64,000 nt of DNA from Rothia nasisuis (GCF_928381405.1 NZ_CAKMSB010000004.1:124001-188000), one strand, 5' to 3'. Counted from the stretch's first letter, positions 7,163-16,289 are shown. Numbers and translations: made by a program. Notes: generated by a model from the letters alone, not told the origin.

Positions 7163-10027
7163 ATGTCAGATAAGGACGCCGCGCCCCGCTCCGTCTACCG
7201 AGAGCAGCTCACCCTGGGGGCCCGCCCCGCGGACGCGCCCGGGCAAGCCGTGAGCAGCAAGCAGGCCCGCGACATCGCTACCGGCCGGGCAAGCTGGCAC
7301 CGTAAGGCCTCCAAGCCGGTCTCCTTCTGGATGTTTGCGCTCTTCATCGTGCTCATGACCCACCGCTGGATCCCCCAGTCCCTCTGGCTGATGGTGCACA
7401 TGGTGACCCTGGGCCTGATTACTAACTCAATTCTGATTTGGTCGCAGCACTTTACCGAGGCCCTGCTCAAGCACAGGCTGCCCGACTCAGCGCGGCCCGT
7501 CCAGCTGGTACGCATCTACAGCCTCAACGTCTCCATGATTTTGCTGATGGTTGGCGTGGTCTTCAATCTCTTTCCGCTGACCCTGATTGGGTCAACGGGC
7601 GTGGGCGCTGTGGTGGCCTGGCACGGCCTGGCCCTGTTACAGCAGATGCGGGCCGCCCTGCCCGCCCGGTTTGGCGTCACCATCCGCTACTACGTTGCCG
7701 CTGCCTGGCTGCTACCGGTGGGGGCGACCTTCGGTGCCCTGCTGGCCTATGACGCTCTCCCTGCCCTCTGGTATGGCCGCCTGCTCCTAGCCCATGAGGC
7801 CGTAAACGTCCTGGGCTTTGTAGGCATCACGGTGGTCGGCACCCTGCTGACCCTCTGGCCCACCATGCTCCGCACGGTGATGGTTCCGGACGCCGTCACC
7901 CGCTCGGTGCAGGCCCTGGCGGGTATGGGCGCGGGGCTGGGCATCACCACCGCAGGGGCCCTGACCGGGCTGACCTGGCTGGCTACCACCGGCCTGCTTC
8001 TCTACGCCGTAGCCCTAGTACTGGTGGGGGTTCTCATGGTGCGAACCACCCAGGCCAAGAAGCCTGCGGACTACCCGACTCTCTCGGTGGCATCCGGCAT
8101 GATTTGGTTACTGACGGGGGTGCTCTGGGCCGCCTATCTGGTAGCAACCAGTGATTTCAATAGCCTGACCTTACGCCCGGTCACCCCCGTACTTGTGGTC
8201 GGTTTTCTGGTGCAGGTTCTGCTGGGGGCCATGAGCTACCTATTGCCTGCCCGCATGGGCGGGGGCCCCAAGGCCGTACGCGAGGCCAACCGCGAGTTCA
8301 ACCGCTTTGCGGCCGGGCGCATCGTCATGGTGAACCTGTCTCTGTTAATCTTTGTGCTACCGGTGGCCGTGACCGGGTCGCTGATTCGCACCCTGGCCTC
8401 CCTAGTCGGAGTTTTCACCCTCTTTGCCTTTATCCCACTCATGTTGCGCGGTGTAAAAAAGTCGGTGGCGGTGCGCAAGGCCATGATTCAGGCCCGGGCC
8501 CGCGGTGAGACCCCCTCACCCGACCCCGAGGCCGTAAACCCCACGCCTGTTCCCCACCTCAAAAACGCCCTGATAGGCGCCCTGGCCATTGCACTGATGC
8601 TGGGGCTGGGGCTGGCTGCCGACCCGGCGGCAAGGGCCCGGCTGACGGCACCCGGCACCACCACCTCCGCAAGCGGGCAGACCACTACCCTGACGGTGGA
8701 GGCTACCGCCGATATGCGCTTCACCCCCGATACCGTTGAGGTCCCGGTGGGTCATCGCCTCATCATCGAGGTCACCAACACCGACACCAAGAACGCCCAC
8801 GACCTGACCTTCTCCAACGGCACCTCCACCGGGCGCATCAATCCGGGTGAGAGCGCCACCGTGGACGCCGGGGTCATCACCGAGAACCTGAGCGGCTGGT
8901 GCTCGGTAGTTGGCCACCAGGCCATGGGCATGACCTTCACCGTGACCGCAACCGGCGCGCAGACGTCCGGGAGCGGTGCCACCGGCTCAGCCCACGCGGG
9001 CCACACCGGTAATACCGGCGCGGTGAGCGCCAGCGGCCTGCTGGCTCCCTCCGATCTTGACCTGCAGGGAGAGGTCTCGGCAGACTACCAGACCCGCGAT
9101 GCCGCCCTCACCCCCGTACCCGAGGGAGAGAACGTGGATGGCCTTACCGTCCACCGGCAGATTCTGGATGTGCAGGAGCTGCCCCGAGAGATTGCCCCCG
9201 GGGTGCGGCTCAACGCCTGGACCTTCAACGGTTCCTACATGGGCCCCACCCTGCATGGCAAGGTAGGCGATATCTTTGAAATTACACTCGTCAATAAGGG
9301 GAGCATGGGGCACTCGGTGGACTTTCACGCCGGAGCAGTCTCACCCGACGGGGTCATGCGCACTATCGCCCCGGGTGAGTCCCTCACCTATCGTTTTGAA
9401 GCCGTGCGGTCGGGCATCTGGCTCTATCACTGCTCCACCATGCCCATGAGCACCCACCTGGGGGCCGGCATGTTCGGTGCGGTCATCATTGACCCGCCCG
9501 GACTACCCGAGGTAGACCGGGAATACCTGCTGGTGCAGTCAGAAATTGCGCTCACCACTGCCCCGGGCGCTACTTCCGAAGGGCCTGGCTCGGTGGCTAC
9601 CGGCCCTGTGGCAAGTGAGTCAGGCGGCAGCGTCCTCGCCGATGTAGTGGCGGCTAACCAGGCCACCGCGCCCACTCTCACCCTCTTTAACGGCCACGCC
9701 ACCCAGTACCTGCGCGACCCGCTCACTGCCCGCGTGGGCGAGCGCGTGCGCATCTGGGTGCTCAACGCAGGGCCTGGCGGTCAGCTGAGCTTCCATGTGG
9801 TCGGTAGCCAGTTCGATACGGTCTACAAGGAGGGCGGCTATCTGTTGCGCGACGGTGCCGATGCCTTCGGGCAGGCGGGTGGCGGTGCCCAGGCCCTTGA
9901 TCTTTCCACCGCTCAGGGAGGGTTTGTGGAGATGACCTTTGAGGAGGCTGGCACCTACACCTTCGTCAACCATGACTTTGGTGCCGCCGAGCGCGGTGCC
10001 CGCGGGCAGATTCGGGTGAGCCCGTAG
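7163..10027 (+). CDS. NirK-like copper nitrite reductase fused to a membrane domain and a cupredoxin
   Basis: A 954-residue three-part protein. Residues ~50-490 form about ten or more membrane helices with several conserved histidines. Residues ~505-600 form a blue-copper cupredoxin (His546, Cys580, His585, Met588). Residues ~655-954 are a two-domain multicopper oxidase in which every NirK copper ligand can be placed: type 1 His717, Cys757, His765, Met770; type 2 His722, His756, His937. The catalytic Asp720 and His878 are also present. The H-S-V-D-F-H and Y-H-C spacing matches characterised nitrite reductases. It would reduce nitrite to NO outside the membrane, with the cupredoxin as likely electron relay. 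The ATG at 7163 is chosen because GGAG precedes it by 5 nt; upstream ATG/GTG codons are too close to it. Confidence 0.82.
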   Translation: MSDKDAAPRSVYREQLTLGARPADAPGQAVSSKQARDIATGRASWHRKASKPVSFWMFALFIVLMTHRWIPQSLWLMVHMVTLGLITNSILIWSQHFTEALLKHRLPDSARPVQLVRIYSLNVSMILLMVGVVFNLFPLTLIGSTGVGAVVAWHGLALLQQMRAALPARFGVTIRYYVAAAWLLPVGATFGALLAYDALPALWYGRLLLAHEAVNVLGFVGITVVGTLLTLWPTMLRTVMVPDAVTRSVQALAGMGAGLGITTAGALTGLTWLATTGLLLYAVALVLVGVLMVRTTQAKKPADYPTLSVASGMIWLLTGVLWAAYLVATSDFNSLTLRPVTPVLVVGFLVQVLLGAMSYLLPARMGGGPKAVREANREFNRFAAGRIVMVNLSLLIFVLPVAVTGSLIRTLASLVGVFTLFAFIPLMLRGVKKSVAVRKAMIQARARGETPSPDPEAVNPTPVPHLKNALIGALAIALMLGLGLAADPAARARLTAPGTTTSASGQTTTLTVEATADMRFTPDTVEVPVGHRLIIEVTNTDTKNAHDLTFSNGTSTGRINPGESATVDAGVITENLSGWCSVVGHQAMGMTFTVTATGAQTSGSGATGSAHAGHTGNTGAVSASGLLAPSDLDLQGEVSADYQTRDAALTPVPEGENVDGLTVHRQILDVQELPREIAPGVRLNAWTFNGSYMGPTLHGKVGDIFEITLVNKGSMGHSVDFHAGAVSPDGVMRTIAPGESLTYRFEAVRSGIWLYHCSTMPMSTHLGAGMFGAVIIDPPGLPEVDREYLLVQSEIALTTAPGATSEGPGSVATGPVASESGGSVLADVVAANQATAPTLTLFNGHATQYLRDPLTARVGERVRIWVLNAGPGGQLSFHVVGSQFDTVYKEGGYLLRDGADAFGQAGGGAQALDLSTAQGGFVEMTFEEAGTYTFVNHDFGAAERGARGQIRVSP

Positions 10028-10129
10028 CTACCCATCTGGGCGCCCGTGTGCGGGTTGAGTGCATCACGCTGACGTGCGTGTGAGGCGGTGACCTGCTGAA
10101 ATCCTCGCTTTTCAAGTACCCTGGTAATA

Positions 10130-10747
10130 ATGAACAGCGAACGCACCAAGCCGAACCTCGCTCTGCGCATTGGCGCGGGGCTGATTGCGCACTGGCAGAT
10201 TGTGGCATCGGCGGGGTTGCTGACGGCCGGTGTGGTGGGGCTTTCTGCCACCTATGAGGATTACTGTGGGCAGACCGACCTGGCCTATGCGCCCCCGGAG
10301 TTGCACGACGATATCCAGGCTGCCGCTGATGCATCAGGTTTTCGCGCCGGGGTACTGGCTGCCCAGCTCGAAACCGAATCGGGGTGGGTTACCGGTGCCG
10401 AATCCCACGCGGGCGCGCACGGCCTGGCCCAGTTCACTCAGGAAACCTGGGATATTTGGGGCGAGGGTGATATCGACAGTCCCGAAGATTCTATCGCTGC
10501 CCAGGGCCGTTACTTGGCCTACCTGGCGGAGCGGCTAGCGCCCTACGCCACCGACGAAACGCCCCTGCAGGATATTGTGCTGGCGGGCTATAACGCCGGG
10601 CCTGGTGCCGTTGAGGAGTATGGCGGCGTTCCTCCCTACTTTGAGACCCAGAACTATGTGGTCAAGATTGATGAGCTCTCGGCCACCAAGTACGCGGTTA
10701 CCTGTTCCCCCTCCCCCGACTTCAAGCAGGCGGTGCTGGTGCGCTAG
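10130..10747 (+). CDS. Lytic transglycosylase domain protein (SLT type)
   Basis: A 205-residue protein with one N-terminal hydrophobic helix (residues ~18-42) acting as signal or anchor. A soluble-lytic-transglycosylase-like domain follows. Motifs include LAAQLETESGW, whose glutamate is the expected catalytic acid, SHAGAHGLAQFTQETW, and YNAGPGAVEEYGG, all typical of goose-type lysozyme/SLT folds. It would cleave peptidoglycan to 1,6-anhydro-muropeptides outside the cell. It follows the nirK-like gene with a ~100-bp gap and appears independent. Confidence in the fold is high; its cell-wall role is inferred. Confidence 0.85.
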   Translation: MNSERTKPNLALRIGAGLIAHWQIVASAGLLTAGVVGLSATYEDYCGQTDLAYAPPELHDDIQAAADASGFRAGVLAAQLETESGWVTGAESHAGAHGLAQFTQETWDIWGEGDIDSPEDSIAAQGRYLAYLAERLAPYATDETPLQDIVLAGYNAGPGAVEEYGGVPPYFETQNYVVKIDELSATKYAVTCSPSPDFKQAVLVR

Positions 10748-10809
10748 GCCCGCTACGCGAGAGACCCCTCTCTTGAAGGGCGAAAGTATCCAGGTGCACC
10801 AGAGAAAAA

Positions 10810-12321
10810 CTAACGCTTCTGGTAGAGCGTCTTCTTCTGGAACTTGGGGTCAGAGGTCACCAGCATGCCCAGGGATCGGAAGATACGCTCATCGACCGAG
10901 CCCAGAATGGTGGTGGTGTGCACGTCAGCCCCGCGCAGGTTCTTGATCTGGTCAAGGGCGGTTCGGGCGGCCTCATCATGAGCTGCAGAGGTGGAGAGCG
11001 CAATCAGCACCTCGTCGGTGTGTAGGCGGGGGTTCTGGCTACCCAGGTGCAGGGTCTTCAGCCGCTGAATGGGCTCAAGGGCCTCGTCAGAAAGCAGATG
11101 CTTATCATCGTCGAGCCCGGCCAGGTGTTTGAGGGCATTCAGCAGGGCAACGGCAGAGCAGCCCAGCAGGCCGGTGGTCTTGCCGGTGACGATGGTGCCG
11201 TCTGGCATCTCAATGGCCGCGCCGGGTGCTCCGGTGGTTTCCTCGCGCAGGCGGGCGGGGGTGACCACGGGGCGGTCGGTCTCTTTAATGCCGGCCTTGG
11301 TCATGACCACGGCGGCACGGTCTGACTGGGTGGAGTCCAGGCCGCCGCGGGCCTCGTCCACCAGTGCCTTGAAGTAGCGGCGGATAATCTCCTGCTCAGA
11401 GGCGTAACGGCAGGCGGCATCATCGGTGATGCAGTTACCGGCCATGTTCACGCCCATGTCGGTGGGTGACTGGTAGGGGGTGGTGCCGGTCATCTTCTGC
11501 AGTAGCACCTTGAGCAGGGGGAAGGCCTCAACGTCGCGGTTGTAGTTGACCGTGGACTCGCCGTAGGCGGTCAGGTGGAAGTGGTCGATGACGTTGGCGT
11601 CGTCCAGGTCAACGGTGGCGGCCTCGTAGGCCAGATTGACGGGGTGCTCTAGAGGCAGGTTCCAGATGGGGAAGGTCTCGAACTTGGCGTAGCCTGCCTT
11701 CACCCCCCGCTTGTTCTCGTGGTAGACCTGTGAGAGGGCGGTCGCTAGCTTGCCGGAGCCGGGGCCGGGGGCGGTCACAACCACCAGGTCACGAGTGGTT
11801 TCAGCGAACTCGTTGCGGCCTAGGCCCTCTTCGCTCACAATCAGGTCGGTGTTGGTGGGGTAGCCGGGAATGACGCGGTGACGGGAGACCTTCAGGCCCA
11901 GGCGTTCCAGGCGCTGCTTGAAGGCAACGGCCCTGGCGTTATCGTCCTCCATCTGGGTGAGCACCACGTGCTCCACCAGAAAACCGCGTTCGCGGAAGAC
12001 ATCGACCAGGCGGAGCACGTCGTCCTCGTAGGTAATACCGAGGTCAGCGCGAATTTTGTTGCGCTGTAGGTCTTTAGCGTTGATGCACACCAGGATTTCA
12101 ACGTCATCGCGAATCTGCTCCAGCATGGCAATCTTGTTGTCAGGTGTGAAGCCGGGGAGCACGCGGGAGGCGTGCATATCGTCAAAGAGCTTGCCGCCCA
12201 TTTCGAGGTAGAGCTTGCCGCCGATTTCTTCGCGGCGCTCCTGAATATGCCGAGACTGCATCTCGATGTATTTCTCACGGTCAAAACCAATTTTGTTCAC
12301 CATGGAGTTTAAGCCTATCAA
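10810..12321 (-). CDS. DUF1846 family protein
   Basis: A 503-residue soluble protein matching the DUF1846 family, which is found mainly in Firmicutes and some actinobacteria. Family-typical stretches are [17 protein letters not shown] at the N-terminus, [17 protein letters not shown] (a P-loop-like turn around residues 190-205), and [19 protein letters not shown] in the middle. The length agrees with the family. The biochemical role of DUF1846 is not established, so no reaction is assigned. It is a single gene, convergent with the transglycosylase gene and followed on the same strand by the GDPD gene. Confidence 0.88.
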   Translation of the reverse strand: MIGLNSMVNKIGFDREKYIEMQSRHIQERREEIGGKLYLEMGGKLFDDMHASRVLPGFTPDNKIAMLEQIRDDVEILVCINAKDLQRNKIRADLGITYEDDVLRLVDVFRERGFLVEHVVLTQMEDDNARAVAFKQRLERLGLKVSRHRVIPGYPTNTDLIVSEEGLGRNEFAETTRDLVVVTAPGPGSGKLATALSQVYHENKRGVKAGYAKFETFPIWNLPLEHPVNLAYEAATVDLDDANVIDHFHLTAYGESTVNYNRDVEAFPLLKVLLQKMTGTTPYQSPTDMGVNMAGNCITDDAACRYASEQEIIRRYFKALVDEARGGLDSTQSDRAAVVMTKAGIKETDRPVVTPARLREETTGAPGAAIEMPDGTIVTGKTTGLLGCSAVALLNALKHLAGLDDDKHLLSDEALEPIQRLKTLHLGSQNPRLHTDEVLIALSTSAAHDEAARTALDQIKNLRGADVHTTTILGSVDERIFRSLGMLVTSDPKFQKKTLYQKR

Positions 12322-12435
12322 GTCAACGGGCGCGGGCGCCCCCGCGCAGGGCCGTGGCGGCAGTGGAATCGGGCACCTCTGCCGGTTGGGTACCAGATTA
12401 GGCTGTTTTGGGCGGGTGGCCTGCCCACAACCGAA

Positions 12436-13185
12436 TCAAGCTGGCACCTCGTGGGCAGAGGAGAGATGTATCAAGCGCTCAGGGTAATCGGTGAAGATGC
12501 CGGTGGCACCCCAGTTTTTCAGCTCGTTAGCGCGGGCTGGGCTGTTGACCGTCCACACGTTGACCTCGTACCCAGCCTCGCGCAGGGCGCGCACGGTGGC
12601 GCGGGTCAGACCGCGCTCTTGCAGGTGAACCGCTTGAGCCCCGATAAGTTCTAGGACGGAGCGCCAGTCAGATTGAAAGGCCTCGGCTACAAAAAGCGCA
12701 CCCACAGCATACTGCGGGGCCCGGCGTTTAAACTCGGCCAGCAGCAGGTGGTTGAAAGATGACACGATCACCTGCCGCCCCGAGCTCAGTCGGGCCAGCT
12801 CGTCCTGAACTTTTGTGATGAGTAGGCGCGAGCGCTCCGCACCCTGCTCATTGGATTTCAGTTCTATGTTGAGGTTGAGCCCACGCTCATTAGCTAGGTC
12901 GATGAGCGCCGCCAGGGTGGGCACGGGTTCACCTGCCGTGCCGGGCGAGAACCAGAAACCGGCGTCCGCTTGTTTCAGCTGGTCAGCAGTGTAATCGTAG
13001 AGGGGGCCGGTGAGGTTGGTGGTGCGGTCCAGGTCGGTGTCGTGCAGCAGGACGGGCGTGCCGCAGGCCGCTATGTCAACGTCGGCTTCAACCCAGGCCA
13101 CACCGGCATCTGCGGCGGCGGTAAAGGCGGCGAGAGTATTTTCTGGGCAGGTGCCGGACGCCCCGCGGTGAGCAAAGATACGCAT
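12436..13185 (-). CDS. Glycerophosphodiester phosphodiesterase
   Basis: A 249-residue GDPD-family TIM barrel. The catalytic motif RIFAHRGASGTCPENTLAAF is at residues 2-21, and the metal-site EADVDI and HDTDLDRTTN motifs follow at ~35-60. No signal peptide is present, so it should be the cytoplasmic type, hydrolysing glycerophosphodiesters such as glycerophosphoethanolamine to glycerol-3-phosphate and an alcohol. The length agrees with bacterial UgpQ-like proteins. It starts near the repeat-rich 13.2-13.9 kb spacer. Confidence 0.9.
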   Translation of the reverse strand: MRIFAHRGASGTCPENTLAAFTAAADAGVAWVEADVDIAACGTPVLLHDTDLDRTTNLTGPLYDYTADQLKQADAGFWFSPGTAGEPVPTLAALIDLANERGLNLNIELKSNEQGAERSRLLITKVQDELARLSSGRQVIVSSFNHLLLAEFKRRAPQYAVGALFVAEAFQSDWRSVLELIGAQAVHLQERGLTRATVRALREAGYEVNVWTVNSPARANELKNWGATGIFTDYPERLIHLSSAHEVPA

Positions 13186-13390
13186 GACACCATTATGGGG
13201 CGGGTAGCTGAACAGCGGGTTAAGCAGGTAGGAGGAGCACGCGACTCAGTGGAGTTCATAGGTTTATTTGTAGCGGGGCAGGCCTCATCTCAGCGCCAGA
13301 TAGGCACCTTGTAGACCCCCGTAATTTTCCTAGTGGTTTCTCACCGGCTCCTGATTATAGGGCAGTACAGTCGTACCAGCAGCGAGGTGT

Positions 13391-13483
13391 ATTCAAAAGT
13401 GCCTTCACCCCGGCTTCCCAGGCTCGCGCTGGATGGAGCCAGCGGCTTCGCTGCGAGCCTGTGTCACCTGACTACTTTTGAAT
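13391..13483. repeat. Shortened copy of the MITE-like element
   Basis: ATTCAAAAGT (13391-13400) and ACTTTTGAAT (13474-13483) form a perfect 10-bp inverted repeat. Inside, CCCAGGCTCGC (13417-13427) and GCGAGCCTG (13453-13461) repeat the inner arms of the 2061-2246 element. Read on the reverse strand it matches that element with its central part missing. Confidence 0.7.
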
Positions 13484-13609
13484 AAGCTACAAGATATCGC
13501 ACCAGCTGCGTAAAACACCGACCACACACCACCAACAACATCCGCTCATACCAACCAAAAAGGGGCCGCCTGAACCCAGCTTGTTCCTGCGCCGAATGTC
13601 CTTTCTGAG

Positions 13610-13678
13610 TCGAACGTCCCTCTTTTTGCCGAAAGTGCCAACTAGAGTGGGGCATTCGGCAAGAAGTGGGGTATTCGA
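13610..13678. repeat. Imperfect palindromic repeat, family 2
   Basis: Arms at 13610-13639 and 13649-13678 pair at about 22 of 30 positions around a 9-base loop. The left arm core CTTTTTGCCGA is shared with the hairpin at 16172-16238 (24 of 29 positions identical), so both belong to one intergenic palindrome family. Confidence 0.65.
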
Positions 13679-13738
13679 GCCGGAGCACAGGGCACCTGGA
13701 GATGTGGGCCTACTCTACCGCCCTTTTGAAAGCCACTA

Positions 13739-13752
13739 TGAATAAGCCTCTA
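13739..13752. repeat. Solitary 14-bp terminal repeat of the MITE-like family
   Basis: TGAATAAGCCTCTA is identical to the right end of the 2061-2246 element. No matching left end of the same type lies close by, so it is either the right end of a longer degraded element starting near 13390 or a lone remnant. Confidence 0.6.
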
Positions 13753-13906
13753 GACATCATCACCGGGCAGGAACCGGCAACCTTAAGAGCCTTGGTGCGC
13801 GAGGAGCCGCTCCCCTCACCACAACATAGGATTTTAATGATTGCTGGGTATTATGGCACCAAGGCACCTGCGTCACAGGGGCACACAACACCATCTGAGG
13901 GGAAAC

Positions 13907-14743
13907 ATGAGGTTCGGCAAGAAGGAAATTCTTTTCTGTGAGATTCACCCCGTCTGCTACTGGATTTCAACAGAAAAAGAGGCACTCAAACGCACCCTGA
14001 AAGACAGGCGTAGTGAGCACGTCTTTGCCTCGCAGCTGGTACCAGAGAACCTGCCCAACCTGGTCAGTGAAAACTCCTCCGACCTCATCAAAAAGGGCCC
14101 GGGCATTGACCCGGCCTTGCAATACAACAAGGCCAACAACATTGAAATTGCCGCCCGCACCATGGACGGTTTAATTCTGGAGCCCGGGGAGGTCTACTCC
14201 TTTTGGAGGCTGGTGGGAAGAATCTCTGAACGAAAAGGCTATCGTGATGGCAGGGTCATCATGAGTGAAAAGCTGGACGCCGGTCTGGGCGGCGGCCTGT
14301 GCAACCTAGCCAACAGCGTCAACCTTCTCATACTGCACAGCCCTCTGACCATTACCGAGCTCCACACTCATTCGGACGCCCTAGCGCCAGACAAGGGTGA
14401 ACGGCGCCCTTTCGCCACCGGAACCTCCGTGGCCTACAAGAACCTGGACTACCGCTTCGCCAACACCACCGACCAGAAAATCCAGCTACGCGTTTGGATT
14501 GCCAACGAAACCCTCTTCGCTGAGCTGAGGAGCGAGGCCGGGTTTGAAAACTACTACCGGCTGGTTGAAGAAGACCACCACTTCGCGCAGGAAGAAGGCA
14601 AGTTCTACCGAATCTCCACCATCTACCGGGAGACGCGGGCTAAAGCAGACGACTCTCTAGTGGAACGCACTCTCATACTCAATAACCGCTCAGAGGTCAT
14701 GTACGACTACGAGCTGATTCCCTCACACCAGATTCGGGCCTAG
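13907..14743 (+). CDS. VanW family protein
   Basis: A 278-residue protein of the VanW family, first seen in some vancomycin-resistance clusters but widespread in Gram-positives and of unknown biochemical role. Family marks are the N-terminal KKEILFCEIHPVCYWIS, the central RKGYRDGRVIMSEKLDAGLGGGLCNLANSVNLL, and HSPLTITELHTHSD. The ATG at 13907 is chosen because GAGGGG precedes it by about 5 nt and the family N-terminus starts here. Its stop overlaps the stop of the convergent TIM-barrel gene within a CTAG. No van resistance genes are nearby, so there is no reason to infer glycopeptide resistance. Confidence 0.88.
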   Translation: MRFGKKEILFCEIHPVCYWISTEKEALKRTLKDRRSEHVFASQLVPENLPNLVSENSSDLIKKGPGIDPALQYNKANNIEIAARTMDGLILEPGEVYSFWRLVGRISERKGYRDGRVIMSEKLDAGLGGGLCNLANSVNLLILHSPLTITELHTHSDALAPDKGERRPFATGTSVAYKNLDYRFANTTDQKIQLRVWIANETLFAELRSEAGFENYYRLVEEDHHFAQEEGKFYRISTIYRETRAKADDSLVERTLILNNRSEVMYDYELIPSHQIRA

Positions 14744-15414
14744 CCTCGTGACCCGTGTAGGTGGTTGCCCACGGCAGCAATCTGTTCACTGAAACTGCCC
14801 CCGAATTTTCCATCGAAGAAAGCGCTGCCGATGGTAAAAGCCCAGGGCTTGTTTGCCTTGATAAAATCAAGTTTCTGGTAGGAATCAACGCTCCCCGCCA
14901 GGCAGACCGGTAGGGGTGACTGGGCCAGAACTTCAGCCATCACCTTTTCAGCGTCACCTATATGACGGTAGCCCAGCAAATCAACCCCGTACACGCCCTT
15001 GCGCGCGTAGCTTTCAAGCTGTTCAAGCATGAGCTCTGCTGTTCCTTCGAGCACGGAAGGGCGCTGACTCACCACCCCAATAAAGGGCATGTATTTGATG
15101 TCGTTCTCAGCGCAAAGCTCTAGAACAGAATCGTGATAGGTGGTGCCCATCAGGATGTCGCACTCACAGGCAACCGCCATCCGGGCTCCTGCCAGGCAGG
15201 CGTCCTCTTCGTACTCCACCACCTCAAGAACGGTGGTCTTGCCTGCCCCTCTTATACGGGCATAGAGAGCCTGCATCTGTTCAAGAGGTAAGGGCTTTTC
15301 TTTAAACCCCCAGTAGCGGGCAGGAGCACCTACACACGCTTCAAAGATTTCAGCCGCGTTCTCAACGGTACAGTCATTGTAGGTCAGCATCACGATAAGC
15401 TCAGATGGCTTCAC
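14740..15414 (-). CDS. Predicted TIM-barrel (aldolase-like) protein, function unknown
   Basis: A 224-residue soluble protein with alternating helix/strand pattern suggesting a (beta/alpha)8 barrel. Examples are IVMLTYNDCTVENAAEIFEAC at the start, TTVLEVVEYEEDACLAGARMA, CDILMGTTYHDSV, VYGVDLLGYRHIG and WAFTIGSAFFDGKFG at the end, the last resembling a phosphate-binding strand-loop. I do not recognise a characterised enzyme. It overlaps tail-to-tail with vanW and is not obviously in an operon. Its own promoter lies in 15415-15586, shared with the hydrolase gene. Confidence 0.7.
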   Translation of the reverse strand: MKPSELIVMLTYNDCTVENAAEIFEACVGAPARYWGFKEKPLPLEQMQALYARIRGAGKTTVLEVVEYEEDACLAGARMAVACECDILMGTTYHDSVLELCAENDIKYMPFIGVVSQRPSVLEGTAELMLEQLESYARKGVYGVDLLGYRHIGDAEKVMAEVLAQSPLPVCLAGSVDSYQKLDFIKANKPWAFTIGSAFFDGKFGGSFSEQIAAVGNHLHGSRG

Positions 15415-15586
15415 GCTTCGCTCCTGTCTGCAGAAGAATCAAGAGCTATTTTAGGTAGGCGGCCACGTTCTCTGCCGCCTTCCCCTCAATAGTCAGCTTT
15501 ATCCTACGGTAGAAAGATTAAGAGAGAATGAAAGGCCGATCATTGACCCTCCTCTGTGAAAGTTAAGCCTCAGAAAGAGACACACC

Positions 15587-16165
15587 ATGAAATTTTTACT
15601 CAGCCCGGGCTACACCAATTCAGGGCCGGACCACTGGCAGACACATCTTCACTCCTCATACGAGTCATTCGAACGAGTCCAACACAGCAAGTGGGACTAC
15701 GTTGAGAGAGAGCCTTGGATCCAAGAACTAGAGCAAGCGATGAGCACACTCGACGAGGAGCTCATCCTCATTGGGCACAGCTGCGGAGCGAACGTCATTG
15801 CACAGTGGTCCCACACCGCTTCACCCCACCTGCCCAAAGTGAAAGCGGCTATTTTGGTAGCCCCGGCGAATGTTGACGATAGTAGCCTGCCCCCTGAAAT
15901 CACAGCCCAAAGCCCCCTACCCTACAAGCGGCTCCCCTTCCCAGCCCTAGTTATTGGGAGCGATAACGACCCCTACATCTCTCAGGAAGATCTTGAGAAT
16001 CTTGCTCAGGCGTGGGGGGCTGAACTGGTCGTCGTCCCTGGCGCAGGGCATCTAGCCTCAGCGGACGGCTACGGCGCATGGCCCGAGATCGTCACCCACA
16101 TCGAAAAAATTGCGGGGCTTACTCTGCGCCCTCTCAAAGACGAGCACTCATATCGGCAGGGGTAG
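15587..16165 (+). CDS. Alpha/beta hydrolase of the RBBP9/YdeN type
   Basis: A 192-residue small serine hydrolase. The nucleophile elbow GHSCGANV (serine at ~67), the acid region GSDNDPYIS and the catalytic-histidine segment GAGHLAS are in the expected order. The N-terminus SPGYTNSGPDHWQTHL matches the RBBP9/YdeN family. Bacterial substrates are unknown. A ribosome site (AGAAAGAG) precedes the ATG. A perfect hairpin follows six bases after the stop codon and may end the transcript. Confidence 0.88.
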   Translation: MKFLLSPGYTNSGPDHWQTHLHSSYESFERVQHSKWDYVEREPWIQELEQAMSTLDEELILIGHSCGANVIAQWSHTASPHLPKVKAAILVAPANVDDSSLPPEITAQSPLPYKRLPFPALVIGSDNDPYISQEDLENLAQAWGAELVVVPGAGHLASADGYGAWPEIVTHIEKIAGLTLRPLKDEHSYRQG

Positions 16166-16171
16166 AAAAGC

Positions 16172-16238
16172 CGAATGTGCCACTTTTTGCCGAGTGTGCC
16201 ACTCTAAGCAGCACTCTCGGCAAAAAGTGGCACATTCG
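16172..16238. repeat. Long perfect hairpin, palindromic repeat family 2
   Basis: CGAATGTGCCACTTTTTGCCGAG (16172-16194) pairs perfectly over 23 bp with 16216-16238, and after one mismatch the stem continues four more pairs. It is related to the imperfect palindrome at 13610-13678. It may act as a terminator for the hydrolase gene, but its recurrence shows it is a repeat family. Confidence 0.75.
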
Positions 16239-16264
16239 CTCACGAGGCGAGAGGGTTGGCAGCG

Positions 16265-16289
16265 AGCGCGAGCCTGGGAAGCCGGGGTG
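16265..16289. repeat. MITE-like element fragment at the fic break point
   Basis: These 25 bp are an exact reverse complement of 13406-13430, inside the shortened MITE-like copy. The match starts exactly where the Fic-like reading frame loses family similarity, so this is probably the scar of the insertion or recombination that truncated fic. Confidence 0.7.

Larger units (their letters stand above)
13186..13906. other. Repeat-rich intergenic region (no gene seen)
   Basis: I see no convincing gene in this ~720-bp stretch. It holds a shortened relative of the 186-bp MITE-like element, an imperfect 70-bp palindrome of a second repeat family, and a solitary copy of the 14-bp terminal repeat. The short open frames here overlap the repeats on both strands and lack ribosome sites. 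The VanW promoter presumably lies in the last 150 bp. Confidence 0.7.

Noticed and set aside
13464-13688. Small protein gene on the minus strand
   Set aside because: The frame runs through two repeat families and has no recognisable start signals.
13907-14743. Vancomycin resistance
   Set aside because: VanW alone does not confer resistance; no vanA/H/X or sensor genes are present.
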